This document shows, one piece after another, positions 38,192-47,922 of a DNA stretch of 64,000 nucleotides. Each line of letters starts with the position of its first letter. Within the stretch, counting starts at the first letter, position 1. The notes under the pieces were generated by a model. The model ran no database searches. It saw only the letters and a program-made list of their open reading frames with translations, and was not told the origin of the DNA. A program made the translations under genes and the position numbers. Origin of the DNA: Lacibacter sediminis. Its GTDB lineage: Bacteria > Bacteroidota > Bacteroidia > Chitinophagales > Chitinophagaceae. The stretch spans positions 1,302,001 through 1,366,000 of the forward strand of contig NZ_CP060007.1 in NCBI RefSeq assembly GCF_014168535.1, in the 5' to 3' direction.

Positions 38192-39748
38192 ATGAAACGT
38201 ATTATCAGCATACTTGCAATTACCACAGTACTTCTGTTTGGCAGTGGTTGCAAAAAATATTTAAGTCTCGATCCGCCGAATGCGCTGTCGGGTAATAATT
38301 TCTGGAAAACAAAAACCGACCTGGAGAACTATACCAATGGCATGTATGAATTGCTGCGCAAATCGGTTGCAAGGCTTGATATGAAAGCAGATGCCAGTTC
38401 ATTCAACTTTCCCTTCTTTGCTTTCTCCGGCGATTTGAGAGGTGGTATGGCAAAAGAAAATACGGAGATCGGTTGGGGACGTACTTATGTTGCCAACTTA
38501 TCAAACAATAATATTAAAGCACTTTTTGTTGACGCACAAAGTGGTGGTAACAACTGGTACCGCATTTTTAATATGATCCGTTTTTCGCAATGGGATAATT
38601 TTTACAAAGTAATTGCGGCAGCTAACATTGCTGTTGATCGTGTTGATGGCGTACCTGATCCTTCATTAACTGAAGCAGAAAAAAAGCAATATAAAGCAGA
38701 AGCCATCTTTATCCGCAACATGGCTTATTTCCTGATGGTTCGCCAGTGGGGTGATGTTGCCTATTATACCGATGCTTATCATAGTGCTCCTTTGAAACGT
38801 ATGCCAATGGTAGAGGTATTAAAAAATTGCCGTGAAGATATGATGGCGGTGAAAGATGATCTGCCATGGACTTATAAAGATCCTGTGTTTGTTGCTGTGC
38901 GTGGAATGAGGGGATCGGCCCTTGCATTATTAATGCACATCAACATGTGGCTTGCTGCTTTCGATACAGGGAATGAGAAAGGATATTATGAAGCGGTAGA
39001 TAAATTAGGTGATGAGTTATATAACGACAACGAAGGTGCGTATGCGTTGTTGCCATTAGAACGTAATGGTGAGATTTTTAAAGGCCGTTCAAAAGAAGGT
39101 TTGTTTGAAGTGCCGCAGAATGCAAACTATGGCGAATCATTCGGTTGGTCTTACTACTATGATCTTGTTTACTACAATCGTCTTGCTCCTGATCCCACAC
39201 ATCCATACATCAGTTACGATACAAAATTTATGGAAACAATTTACCCCGTAGGACAGGCTGATAAAAGAACGGATTACTGGTTTGATGTATCAACCATGTA
39301 TAGTGGTAACAGAAGTTTTAAAATGCTGAAGTTTTTTGTAAACCGTGATCCTAACTCCGTTGATGGTACTTCGTTTGATGCAAGCCAGATCATTTTCCGC
39401 TATACTGATGCGATCTTATTACATGCCGAAGCATTGGCCAATCTTGGTAACGATGCAAAAGCAAAAGAGAAAGTAAATATTGTGCGTGATAGGGCTGCTG
39501 CAGCTCCTTTAACAAGTACGGGTGCCGAATTAAAAACAGATATTTTTTATGAGCGTTGCAGGGAATTGTTGGGTGAAGGTCATTACTGGTTTGATGTGGT
39601 AAGAACAAAACGCATCATCGATCCGGCATACAAGTTCGGTTACCACTGCACAGTAGAGCAATTTAAAGCAGGGGCATGGACATGGCCTATTCATCAATCA
39701 GCATTGGTGAATAATCCGGGCATGACATTAAATACTTACTGGCAATAA
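38192..39748 (+). CDS. SusD/RagB-like surface lipoprotein
   Basis: 518 residues from ATG 38192 (MKRIISILAITTVLLFGSGC, lipobox C20). An upstream ATG at 38153 would overlap the SusC gene and hide the lipobox. SusD helices and the conserved YERCRELLGEGHYWFDVVRT block are present, as is KYLSLDPP after the lipobox, common in this family. Ligand capture for the preceding SusC. It is related to, but clearly diverged from, the SusD at 31528. Confidence 0.92.
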   Translation: MKRIISILAITTVLLFGSGCKKYLSLDPPNALSGNNFWKTKTDLENYTNGMYELLRKSVARLDMKADASSFNFPFFAFSGDLRGGMAKENTEIGWGRTYVANLSNNNIKALFVDAQSGGNNWYRIFNMIRFSQWDNFYKVIAAANIAVDRVDGVPDPSLTEAEKKQYKAEAIFIRNMAYFLMVRQWGDVAYYTDAYHSAPLKRMPMVEVLKNCREDMMAVKDDLPWTYKDPVFVAVRGMRGSALALLMHINMWLAAFDTGNEKGYYEAVDKLGDELYNDNEGAYALLPLERNGEIFKGRSKEGLFEVPQNANYGESFGWSYYYDLVYYNRLAPDPTHPYISYDTKFMETIYPVGQADKRTDYWFDVSTMYSGNRSFKMLKFFVNRDPNSVDGTSFDASQIIFRYTDAILLHAEALANLGNDAKAKEKVNIVRDRAAAAPLTSTGAELKTDIFYERCRELLGEGHYWFDVVRTKRIIDPAYKFGYHCTVEQFKAGAWTWPIHQSALVNNPGMTLNTYWQ

Positions 39749-39767
39749 CAAACAAAAAACAAAGCAG

Positions 39768-40481
39768 ATGAACAATATGAATCGTTCCATCATCATCGCT
39801 GTTCTCATAACAACCATTTTAGTTGGTTGTCAAAAAAAAGATTACTTCACCGATACAGGGAAGCACACACCCAATTACCAGGGTACTGTACTTGATTATT
39901 TAAAATCAAAACCGCAAATGTGGGATTCGCTGTTGAAAGTGATCCGTATTGCAGGTATGGAAGATGTTTTCAAAAATGAAAAGATCACCTTCTTTGCACC
40001 AGCCGATTCCTGTATTACACTTACAATCCGTGTGTTAAATCTGTACCTGGATAGTAAAGGAAAGCCACGTGTAACAAGGCTCGATCAAATTAAACCCGAG
40101 GTATGGAAAAAACAATTGAGTCGTTATCTGTTTAAAGATGCCCGTTCAATGAACGATTATCCGCAGCTCGATCCGGATAATTTATCAGCTTATCCCGGAC
40201 AGATCTACAGTTCATATCTCGGCGATATCATGAACATTGGTGTGATCTATAATGATGCAGGTGGTGTAAAGTACGCAGGTTACAGACAGTTGATCATTTC
40301 ATACATCCCGTCTGTTTCAGCACCAAGAGATTTTAACAGTTGGTTCCCCGCAATTGTAGCATCGGTGAATGTTGCACCCACAAACGGCTATGTGCATGTG
40401 TTGAATTATCAATATCACTTTTTCGGTTTTGGGGTAGGCCAGTTTGTTGAAGATGTAATTGACAAAGGCATTATTTACTGA
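39768..40481 (+). CDS. Fasciclin (FAS1) domain lipoprotein, second copy
   Basis: 237 residues with lipobox LVGC (C21). The FAS1 pattern is QGTVLDYLKSKPQMWDSLLKV, ITFFAPADSCITL and a terminal NGYVHVLNYQYHFFGFG. It parallels the FAS1 lipoprotein after the first SusD in size, position and C-terminal motif, so the two SusC-SusD-FAS1 units probably arose by module duplication or serve related ligands. Likely a surface-exposed binding subunit. Confidence 0.78.
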   Translation: MNNMNRSIIIAVLITTILVGCQKKDYFTDTGKHTPNYQGTVLDYLKSKPQMWDSLLKVIRIAGMEDVFKNEKITFFAPADSCITLTIRVLNLYLDSKGKPRVTRLDQIKPEVWKKQLSRYLFKDARSMNDYPQLDPDNLSAYPGQIYSSYLGDIMNIGVIYNDAGGVKYAGYRQLIISYIPSVSAPRDFNSWFPAIVASVNVAPTNGYVHVLNYQYHFFGFGVGQFVEDVIDKGIIY

Positions 40482-40504
40482 ATATAAAAATCTGACCGTT
40501 TTTC

Positions 40505-42205
40505 ATGATAAAGCAAACGATTAAAAATTTTTCAGCAATGACAAGAAGGAGCAGACATATAACCTTTGGAGCAATCAGTTGTTTTTTGGTAGCTGTACTT
40601 TTAGGTTCATGCACAAAGCAGAAGGTAGAACCTGTAGATATTTATCCCGATCCTCCTGCTGTATTGGTAAAATTCCTTGAAGGCGGTCCTTATCCTGCTA
40701 TTGGCAGTGAAGGTTCTGTTGTGAAGTTTAATGTAAGTGGTTTGAAAGGAAAGGAAGGACAGTTTAAGTTTTTTGTTCACCTTACTGAAGCCGAAATATT
40801 ATCAGTTGAAGAAAACGCCATTACAGTGAAAGTTCCTTTAGGAGCAAGCACCGGTGCAGCAAACGTGCTTATTAACGGACAGTATTATTTCGGGCCAACG
40901 TTTACAATCAAAGGAAAGCTTTCTATTGATGCTTCATTTAATACAGATGCGTATGTTTCAAATGGTGAGATCAATGGCATCTTCCTGCGTTCTGATAATA
41001 CGTCTTATTTTCTCTACGGTCGTTTCAGCAATTACCAGAACAGTGCTACTGCAGCCAATCCAATTACAAACATGGCAATTGTAGATCTCAACTGTGCGTA
41101 CAAAGCTGTAGCAGATCAAATGAAGGTTGGTAAAACCGGTGTTTCAGGAAGTTTAACCAGTGTTATTCAGCAGTCCAGTGGTCAATACCTGCTTGCAGGT
41201 GCATTTGGCAGTTACGATACTACAAACGGTATCAATAATATTACCCGTTTAACTTCAGCAGGTGTGTTAGAAACACAGGTCGTTGATATCATTAATCCGG
41301 ACCCGGTTAATTTTCCTAATGACGGGAAGGCAACAGTTCCATCATTAAACGGAGGAACAACCGGCGGTATTACAAAAATGTTTTTCAATTCAACAACCGG
41401 TGATATTACGTTAGTAGGAAATTTCTTAAGCCATGTGAGTACGTTTTATGAACGATCAACAAAGACAGGTCCTTTTGTTGATCTGGTGAAAGTGCGTCAG
41501 CTTATTCGCATGAAATCTACCGGTGCTTTTGATTCATCGTTCAATTTCAACTATGCAACCAAAGAAGGTTATGAAGGTGGCAATGGTTTTATTTATGATG
41601 CAGTGCAACTGAACGATGGTAAGATCATTGTAGTTGGAAACTTTACAACGTATAACGGAATAACCACAAACTATATCACACGTATTAATCCAGCCAACGG
41701 TTTAGTAGATGCGACGTTTAATCAAGGTGGGGTTGGAGCTGATGGCCCCATCAACAAGGTGAGATATAATGCAACGACCAATAAACTTTTACTTGTTGGT
41801 GATTTCAAGAAATATAACGGACAGGATGCCAACGGTGTTGTAATGATCAATCCCGATGGGTCAATCGACGCAACCTTCCGTTTTGGAAAAGCAACGGGCG
41901 GTATCACATCGTTTGCAGCACAATTAAACAATGGAAAAATTCTTGTAGCCGGCAGTTTTAGCCATTACAACTACAATTACATCACTACACCAGATAAGTC
42001 TGTTGTGCGTCCTGGATTTATGGTGCTTGAAAGTAACGGGGCATTGGCGCCCGGTTATAACAACACAGGTTTGTTCAGAGGCACCATTAATGATCTCGTA
42101 CAAATTGTAATTAACGGAACACCTGGTGTAATTCTCGTTGGTGATTTCGACAGGTTCGATGGTAAAACAGTTGCAGATATTGTAAAAATCCGCATGGAAA
42201 ACTAA
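40505..42205 (+). CDS. DUF5008-type lipoprotein: IPT/TIG domain plus delta-60 propeller repeats
   Basis: 566 residues; lipobox LGSC at C36 (C25 if ATG 40538 is used). Residues about 50-140 form an IPT/TIG Ig-like domain (GSEGSVVKFNVSGL). Then come delta-60-like repeats of about 50-60 residues with the pattern DGKIIVVGNFTTYNG...ITRINP..G..DATF, at least four times to the C-terminus, probably a beta-propeller. No catalytic motif. DUF5008 proteins are found beside SusC/SusD and M60 genes in Bacteroidota. A surface binding or scaffold function is inferred. Confidence 0.7.
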   Translation: MIKQTIKNFSAMTRRSRHITFGAISCFLVAVLLGSCTKQKVEPVDIYPDPPAVLVKFLEGGPYPAIGSEGSVVKFNVSGLKGKEGQFKFFVHLTEAEILSVEENAITVKVPLGASTGAANVLINGQYYFGPTFTIKGKLSIDASFNTDAYVSNGEINGIFLRSDNTSYFLYGRFSNYQNSATAANPITNMAIVDLNCAYKAVADQMKVGKTGVSGSLTSVIQQSSGQYLLAGAFGSYDTTNGINNITRLTSAGVLETQVVDIINPDPVNFPNDGKATVPSLNGGTTGGITKMFFNSTTGDITLVGNFLSHVSTFYERSTKTGPFVDLVKVRQLIRMKSTGAFDSSFNFNYATKEGYEGGNGFIYDAVQLNDGKIIVVGNFTTYNGITTNYITRINPANGLVDATFNQGGVGADGPINKVRYNATTNKLLLVGDFKKYNGQDANGVVMINPDGSIDATFRFGKATGGITSFAAQLNNGKILVAGSFSHYNYNYITTPDKSVVRPGFMVLESNGALAPGYNNTGLFRGTINDLVQIVINGTPGVILVGDFDRFDGKTVADIVKIRMEN

Positions 42206-42236
42206 CAGGTTACTAAACAAATTAATTGATAAGATT

Positions 42237-43997
42237 ATGATACGTCTGAAATATCTAAAAACTTTGTTCCTTGTTGCGGCGGTAGGGTTTATTGCAGCAA
42301 GCTGTAATAAATCATTTCCAAATCCATTGGAAGCAAATGCAGGCACCGGAAATTCTGCAACTGTTATCAATCCAAAAACATTGGTAATAGTTGTTGATGG
42401 TGCAGTAGGTACGCAGGTGCAGGTGTCGAACCCACCCGTGCTGAACAGCCTTGTAGATTATTCCATCTTTTCATGGGATGCTTTAAGCGATTATGACAAT
42501 GTGAATGTTACGAATACATTAGGTTGGTCAAACTTATTTACAGGCGTAAAAGTGAATAAGCACAATGTTACCGGTGCAGATTTCGGTGGCAATCGTTTTG
42601 CAGATTATCCTTCTTTGTTTACACGCCTCAAACAGCAAAGGCCCGGTATGAGAACAACTGCGTTCTTCTCATCAAACAATATTGCTGCTGAGCTTGCTGC
42701 TGATGCAACAAAAACAGAATCGTTCAATGAAAATGATGCAGCGGTAAAAGAAGCCGTGAAAGCTGAATTGACTTCACAAAACCCAGGCCTGGTGCTGGCA
42801 CAATTTCATGATGTTGATAAAGCAGGTGCAGCTTCATCTTACACAGTTGGTTCAACAGGTTATAAAAATGCGATCCTTCAAACTGATGCATACATTGGTG
42901 AAATATTAACTGCATTAAGAAGTCGCCCTTCCTTCAAAACAGAAAACTGGATGGTGATCATTACTTCAAACAAAGGAAGCAATACAATTTATAATCCGGC
43001 AGGTTCATGGTCGGCATTTGAAGATACACGACACAATACATTTTTCTTTTGTTTTAATCCACGGTTTAACAGCAAGTCTTTAACAAGGCCGGGTGCGCTT
43101 ATTCCATATACAGGAACTGCTCCGCTTTACTCTGGTGCAGTTGCGCAAAACCGCAGAGCAAAAGTGTTGGGTGGCGGAACTGCGTTTGATATTGGATCAA
43201 CCGGTGAGATGACAGTTTCGTGTAAAGTAAAAATTCCTGTTGGCAATTATTATTATCCACCTATTTTATCGAAGCGTGCTTCTTTTACAGGTGGCGTTGT
43301 TGGTTGGGTATTTTTTCTTGAGGCGAATTACTGGATGGTCAACTTCGGTCAAACAAGTTTAGGAAACCGCCAGATACGTGGGCATGTAATTGCCGATGGC
43401 CAGTGGCACACGCTTACTGTTGTTATAAGAAATGAAGGAGCTGCAAGGAATGTGTACACATATACCGATGGTGTTCTTTATAACACAGGTATTTCTGCTG
43501 CAACAAGAGATATTACCAGTTATGGAAATCTGAACAGCCCTCAACCACTTACTGTTGGTAATCTTCCTCCCGACAATGTAACAGGGCTCGCCAATTATTC
43601 ACTTACTGATATCAAATACTTTAATGTGGCATTGCCCGATAGTTACATTGCTAATACCTATTGCACAACAAGCATCGAACCATCTAACCAGTATTACAAT
43701 AACCTGGTTGGTTTCTGGCCGGGCTTTCCTGTTATAAATGATAATGGTGTATTTAAAATGCGTGATTTAAGTCCATTCGGTCGTGACTTCACACTTGAAT
43801 CTTATTCGCCCGGAAGCTTTAATGATCTTAATGCAAATGTTTGCCCACCTGTTAGTGAACCTGTTTACAAAACAGTTCCTAATTCGGTAGATGTGACGGT
43901 GCAGATCTATGCATGGTTTGGTATTACTGTTCCTGCTTCATGGGGATTAGATGGTAAAAACTGGATACCTACCTACAGTGATGTAAGTGGAGGTTGA
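42237..43997 (+). CDS. DUF4983 lipoprotein: degenerate phosphodiesterase-like domain plus LamG domain
   Basis: 586 residues with lipobox AASC (C23). Residues about 45-270 have the alkaline phosphatase/phosphodiesterase fold: VIVVDGAVG (metal Asp position), GWSNLFTGV (nucleophile region), HDVDKAGA and IITSNKGSN. The last two normally read DxxGH and SDHG or SNHG; the metal-binding His residues are absent, so catalysis is doubtful. Residues about 300-470 form a LamG/concanavalin-like domain (GQWHTLTVVIRNEG, YTDGVLYNTG), and the C-terminal 80 residues match DUF4983. It may be a glycan-binding protein that reuses an enzyme fold. A paralogue follows the protease gene. Confidence 0.72.
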   Translation: MIRLKYLKTLFLVAAVGFIAASCNKSFPNPLEANAGTGNSATVINPKTLVIVVDGAVGTQVQVSNPPVLNSLVDYSIFSWDALSDYDNVNVTNTLGWSNLFTGVKVNKHNVTGADFGGNRFADYPSLFTRLKQQRPGMRTTAFFSSNNIAAELAADATKTESFNENDAAVKEAVKAELTSQNPGLVLAQFHDVDKAGAASSYTVGSTGYKNAILQTDAYIGEILTALRSRPSFKTENWMVIITSNKGSNTIYNPAGSWSAFEDTRHNTFFFCFNPRFNSKSLTRPGALIPYTGTAPLYSGAVAQNRRAKVLGGGTAFDIGSTGEMTVSCKVKIPVGNYYYPPILSKRASFTGGVVGWVFFLEANYWMVNFGQTSLGNRQIRGHVIADGQWHTLTVVIRNEGAARNVYTYTDGVLYNTGISAATRDITSYGNLNSPQPLTVGNLPPDNVTGLANYSLTDIKYFNVALPDSYIANTYCTTSIEPSNQYYNNLVGFWPGFPVINDNGVFKMRDLSPFGRDFTLESYSPGSFNDLNANVCPPVSEPVYKTVPNSVDVTVQIYAWFGITVPASWGLDGKNWIPTYSDVSGG

Positions 43998-44007
43998 TCA
44001 ATAAAGA

Positions 44008-46068
44008 ATGAATAATAAACTAGTTACAATAAAACGAATAAACATGAATTCTGTTATTCTTGTTAAACGCTTATCGGTTTGCCTGCTGCTGCTTTCAGTG
44101 GCAGTAACTGCATGCAGAAAAAAATATGCATACGATTTTGAAGATGGTACGCCGGGCAATGGTGCAAATGGAAGCAGTATTACCATTGATACGAGTATTA
44201 AAAATGTTGATGCAAGCAAGTATGCACAGGCAAGAGTATTCCCTGGTTTGGTTTGTGCATCGGAGCCAAGAACTAAGGTTGATCTTGCAATGAATTTAAG
44301 CTACAACCAGGTGCAGGATGAGTTGCGCATTTCTGTTCCGCCAAGTCCGCAATTCGGTACAGGTCTTTATGCTGCTCCTGGTGAGTTGGTGATCATTGAT
44401 GTTCCGCAGAATGAATATTCACTCTCTGTACAAATAGGTGCATGGACAGATAATCTTTCTGTTATTCAAAATGCACCACGTGATCCCGTGATCTATTCAC
44501 GTAGCCAGTTGAATCCCGGCAGAAACTATTTAAGGAATTTATATGGAGGTCATATTTATATTTTCGCCGGACGTTCAATAGCAACTCCGGTAAACCTTTC
44601 TTTCACAAATGTTGTGAAGTCACCTGATTTCGTATTGGGTGTTACGGATAAAACAGCATGGCAAGCAGAAATTCGTTCATCATGCGTACCATGGCTTGAA
44701 TTAAGAAGCGCCAACATGATCTTTGTTGTGCCACGTCAATATTGTATCGACCGTCCTTTTGCTGATATTCAAAAAGCAATGCAGGATTGGGATGATATTG
44801 TAAATTTCGATTACTACCAATGGGAGGGATTAAGTGCAAACCCGGCAGAGGCTATTGATAAAGCTCCACTTCTTCCATGGCGGGTAGTGATGGATATTAA
44901 ACCTGTTGTTGGTTATGGTCACTCAGGTTTTCCAATCGTAGTGCAAAATGATTACAGTTGGTTTGATGGTTTTGGAAATGTAAGTGCCATCAATGGCGGA
45001 GGTAACTGGGGGGTGTTTCACGAAGTGGGGCATAACAACCAACAAGGAACTTACTGGAGCTGGAGCACATTAGGTGAAACAACCTGTAACTTTTTTGCAT
45101 TTAAAGTTGCAAATCGTTTGAGTGCTGTCACCCCATCATCATGGCCTCCCAAACATCCTGCATTGGCAACAGCAATACCCGCTGCTATCACATGGGCGTC
45201 TTCTGCAGTTGGTACAAGAAATTTTGATGGTACTGATGCTGCTATTAATGATCCGTTTGCACGGTTAACACCATTTGTTCAGATCATGAGTAAGATTCCT
45301 GCTGACTGGGGGTATCCCGGTCAGCAGGATGGATGGAGTTTTATTACAGAGCTATACAAGAAAGCAAGACGTTCAAACAGGATATCATTAACCGATCAGA
45401 ACAAACGTGATTTTGTATATGAAACATTGTGTGAGTTTACTCGCAGAGATATGCGTGCTTTCTTCAGAGCGTGGGGTATTACTGTAAGTACGATTTCATT
45501 AAACAAAATGGGAGCGCTTTATCCATTGTCGTTCCAGGAAATATGGAAGTATAATCCATTAACAAAAACCGGTGGCGATACACAAGCTGATCCGAGAAGC
45601 GTTTGGTTGCCAATAGCAAGTTCCTGGTCAACAAGCGAAGGGACAAACGGAACAATTGGTAATGCGTTTGATGGTTCGTTTACTACGTATTGGCATAGCA
45701 ATTATGGAACGGGTACAGGTCCAACAGCACCAACCCATACAATTACGGTTGATATGGCTACACCGACAACTATTAAAGGATTTTCTGCTGCACTAAGACA
45801 AAGCGGAACAGGTACGGCAACACGTGTTAAAAATATACGTGTACAGGTAAGCGATGATAACATCAACTGGACTCCTGTTGTTTTTGTAACTGGCGCAAGC
45901 ACAATCACAGGAGCATTCACTTTAGTGAACATGCAGGGATTGCAAAGTTTTAATCTCACCAATAATATTACAGCAAGGTATTTTAGATATGTTATTTCCG
46001 CTGCTGCAGATAACGATCCTTCAGGAAATAACTCAGCACTTTCGGAAATAAACATTGTAAGACCTTGA
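44008..46068 (+). CDS. M60-like (enhancin-type) metalloprotease lipoprotein with F5/8-type C domain
   Basis: 686 residues; lipobox VTAC at C36 (ATG 44044 would also give a good signal). The zinc motif is H338-E339-V-G-H342 with E357 fourteen residues after H342, fitting the HExxH-(8-28)-E pattern of M60-like peptidases. An N-terminal accessory beta-sandwich precedes it (SPDFVLGVTDKTAW). The last about 140 residues are a discoidin/CBM32-type domain (NAFDGSFTTYWHSNY, YFRYVISA). Characterised M60-like enzymes cut mucin-type O-glycosylated proteins by recognising the glycan. Anchored at the cell surface, it would release glycopeptides for the two SusCD pairs. It is the only clear hydrolase of this locus. 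Confidence 0.85.
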   Translation: MNNKLVTIKRINMNSVILVKRLSVCLLLLSVAVTACRKKYAYDFEDGTPGNGANGSSITIDTSIKNVDASKYAQARVFPGLVCASEPRTKVDLAMNLSYNQVQDELRISVPPSPQFGTGLYAAPGELVIIDVPQNEYSLSVQIGAWTDNLSVIQNAPRDPVIYSRSQLNPGRNYLRNLYGGHIYIFAGRSIATPVNLSFTNVVKSPDFVLGVTDKTAWQAEIRSSCVPWLELRSANMIFVVPRQYCIDRPFADIQKAMQDWDDIVNFDYYQWEGLSANPAEAIDKAPLLPWRVVMDIKPVVGYGHSGFPIVVQNDYSWFDGFGNVSAINGGGNWGVFHEVGHNNQQGTYWSWSTLGETTCNFFAFKVANRLSAVTPSSWPPKHPALATAIPAAITWASSAVGTRNFDGTDAAINDPFARLTPFVQIMSKIPADWGYPGQQDGWSFITELYKKARRSNRISLTDQNKRDFVYETLCEFTRRDMRAFFRAWGITVSTISLNKMGALYPLSFQEIWKYNPLTKTGGDTQADPRSVWLPIASSWSTSEGTNGTIGNAFDGSFTTYWHSNYGTGTGPTAPTHTITVDMATPTTIKGFSAALRQSGTGTATRVKNIRVQVSDDNINWTPVVFVTGASTITGAFTLVNMQGLQSFNLTNNITARYFRYVISAAADNDPSGNNSALSEINIVRP

Positions 46069-46084
46069 TTTTTTATTCGGATAA

Positions 46085-47818
46085 ATGAATAATATGAAAA
46101 AGAACAAACTGCATATTGGTTTCTTACTTTCTTCAGTGGGAATTATGATCATACTGTTTGCATCCTGTAAACGTTATGTTGATCCGCCTCCTTATTTTGA
46201 AGAGCCTGGTGATACAACAAAACCGGCATCAAGAAAAGTTCTGCTTATAGGTATTGATGGGGCAGCAGCAGCTGAATACAAAAAAATGAGCTTGCCTATC
46301 CTGCAAAGCATGCTGGCAAAAAGTAAGTTTACATGGGAAGGTGTTTCCGATGAAGTAAGTACAGATGCTGCTTCGTGGAAAACACTCATGAGTGGTGTTT
46401 CTTATTCAAGACATAAAATAAAAGACAGCACGTTCATCTATACACAAAGTATTAATGATCCACAGCATTCATCTGCTCCAAATTTCCCATCAATCTTCTC
46501 TTATATTTTGTCATCGCCAAGAAATGATATGCGTACAGTAGTTATATCACCATGGCGTACAATGGTTGAAAAGTTGGTTCCAGAAGTGCTTGATCCGGTA
46601 GTTGCTGCAGATGATCTTGCTGTAAAAGATTCTGCACTCAAACGTATCAAAACAGGTAACCCTGATTTTATGGTAGTGAATTTTAATTCAGTAGCCATTG
46701 CAGGTAAGGCAGGTGCATTCCTCGCCGATAATGCAGGTTATAAAGACGCAGCACTAAGGATCGATGCATATATCGGTGAACTGTTAACAGCACTTAAAGC
46801 CCGTCCGGGATACGATAAAAATGAAGAGTGGCTGGTAATTGTTACAAGCACACATGGCGGTGTTGGTAATAGTTACGGAGGACCAACTGCAAGTGAAGTA
46901 AACAGCTTTTCTGTATTCTATCACGAAAAGTTTAAACCATTAGAATTTGTGCGTTCAGGTTTTTCAGGGGTTGCAATGAAAGGAACAGGAACTTCTGTAA
47001 TTCGTGCAAGCATACCTGATGATGCCGGTTTGTACAATCCGGGTTTGGGGCAGCAAACAATCTCAGTTAAAATGAAGTCTCCCACAAAAACACAATACCC
47101 GCATTTCTTTTCAAAAATGGAAAGGTTTGCGAGTACTACAGGTTGGTCATTGTTTACCAACTCAAGCGGCATTTGGTGTTTAAGTGTAAGAGGAGCAGGT
47201 GAGTCACGTATTCAGGGAACAACGCCTGTTGTATTTGATGATAAATGGCATACCGTTACATTTAAGTTTATGGATAGTGCCAGTAAACGTTGGGCAGTAC
47301 GGTATACAGATGGTTTGCGTATCGATCATACAGATATCACGGCCCGTGGAACTGTCACCAGCCCTTCGCCCCTTACGATGGGATGGGGAACAGATCCCGG
47401 TATGGGTGCTGTAACTGTAAGCTTTGCTGATTGTATGATCTTTAATACAGCTCTTTCCGATGCTGAAGTTGCATCATTGCAATGTTCAAAAGATATTACA
47501 CAACATCCCCGGTACGCAAATCTTATTGGTTATTGGCCTTGTGGTGATGGATTTGGTGGTCGGTTTTTAAATAAAGCACCGGGTGCTGTTAATAAGGACT
47601 TTATTTTGCAAGGATCATTTACATGGGATAATTATGCTGAAGTGCCATGTAGCATAACTCCTTTCCAACCCACAGCAGGGAAAGCTGCGTTGTTTATGAA
47701 ATCTGTTGATGTTACAGTAACCAGTTTGTATTGGTTAAAGATGAATATTCTGCCGGTATGGGGTTTAGAAGGAAGTAAGTGGCTTGAGAGTTATGAACAA
47801 GAGTTTGTAAAACTGTAA
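46085..47818 (+). CDS. DUF4983 lipoprotein, second copy, degenerate phosphodiesterase plus LamG
   Basis: 577 residues with lipobox FASC (C28). Same layout as the protein at 42237: phosphatase-like domain starting LLIGIDGA, LamG-type domain (DDKWHTVTFKF, YTDGLRIDHT) and a C-terminal DUF4983 tail. Here the motif that should read DxxGH is NSVAIAGKAG, losing the Asp, and the SDHG motif is STHGG, losing the Asp but keeping the His. The two paralogues have therefore lost different metal ligands. Probably a ligand-binding, non-catalytic protein. Last gene of the locus, followed by a strong bidirectional terminator. Confidence 0.72.
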   Translation: MNNMKKNKLHIGFLLSSVGIMIILFASCKRYVDPPPYFEEPGDTTKPASRKVLLIGIDGAAAAEYKKMSLPILQSMLAKSKFTWEGVSDEVSTDAASWKTLMSGVSYSRHKIKDSTFIYTQSINDPQHSSAPNFPSIFSYILSSPRNDMRTVVISPWRTMVEKLVPEVLDPVVAADDLAVKDSALKRIKTGNPDFMVVNFNSVAIAGKAGAFLADNAGYKDAALRIDAYIGELLTALKARPGYDKNEEWLVIVTSTHGGVGNSYGGPTASEVNSFSVFYHEKFKPLEFVRSGFSGVAMKGTGTSVIRASIPDDAGLYNPGLGQQTISVKMKSPTKTQYPHFFSKMERFASTTGWSLFTNSSGIWCLSVRGAGESRIQGTTPVVFDDKWHTVTFKFMDSASKRWAVRYTDGLRIDHTDITARGTVTSPSPLTMGWGTDPGMGAVTVSFADCMIFNTALSDAEVASLQCSKDITQHPRYANLIGYWPCGDGFGGRFLNKAPGAVNKDFILQGSFTWDNYAEVPCSITPFQPTAGKAALFMKSVDVTVTSLYWLKMNILPVWGLEGSKWLESYEQEFVKL

Positions 47819-47872
47819 GCGACCTGATAAAAAATTATTGCAAGGCCTTTCGTAAGAAAGGTAGCAAAACAA

Positions 47873-47903
47873 AAAAGCAGCAATGAAACTCATTGCTGCT
47901 TTT
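47873..47903. terminator. Bidirectional intrinsic terminator
   Basis: AAAAGCAGCAATGA, loop AAC, TCATTGCTGCTTTT: a perfect 14-bp stem flanked by A-runs on the left and U-runs on the right. It lies between the convergent DUF4983 and zinc-ribbon genes and serves both strands. A smaller hairpin CCTTTC-GTAA-GAAAGG lies just before it (about 47846-47861). Confidence 0.88.
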
Positions 47904-47922
47904 ACTTATTTTAATAAATCAA

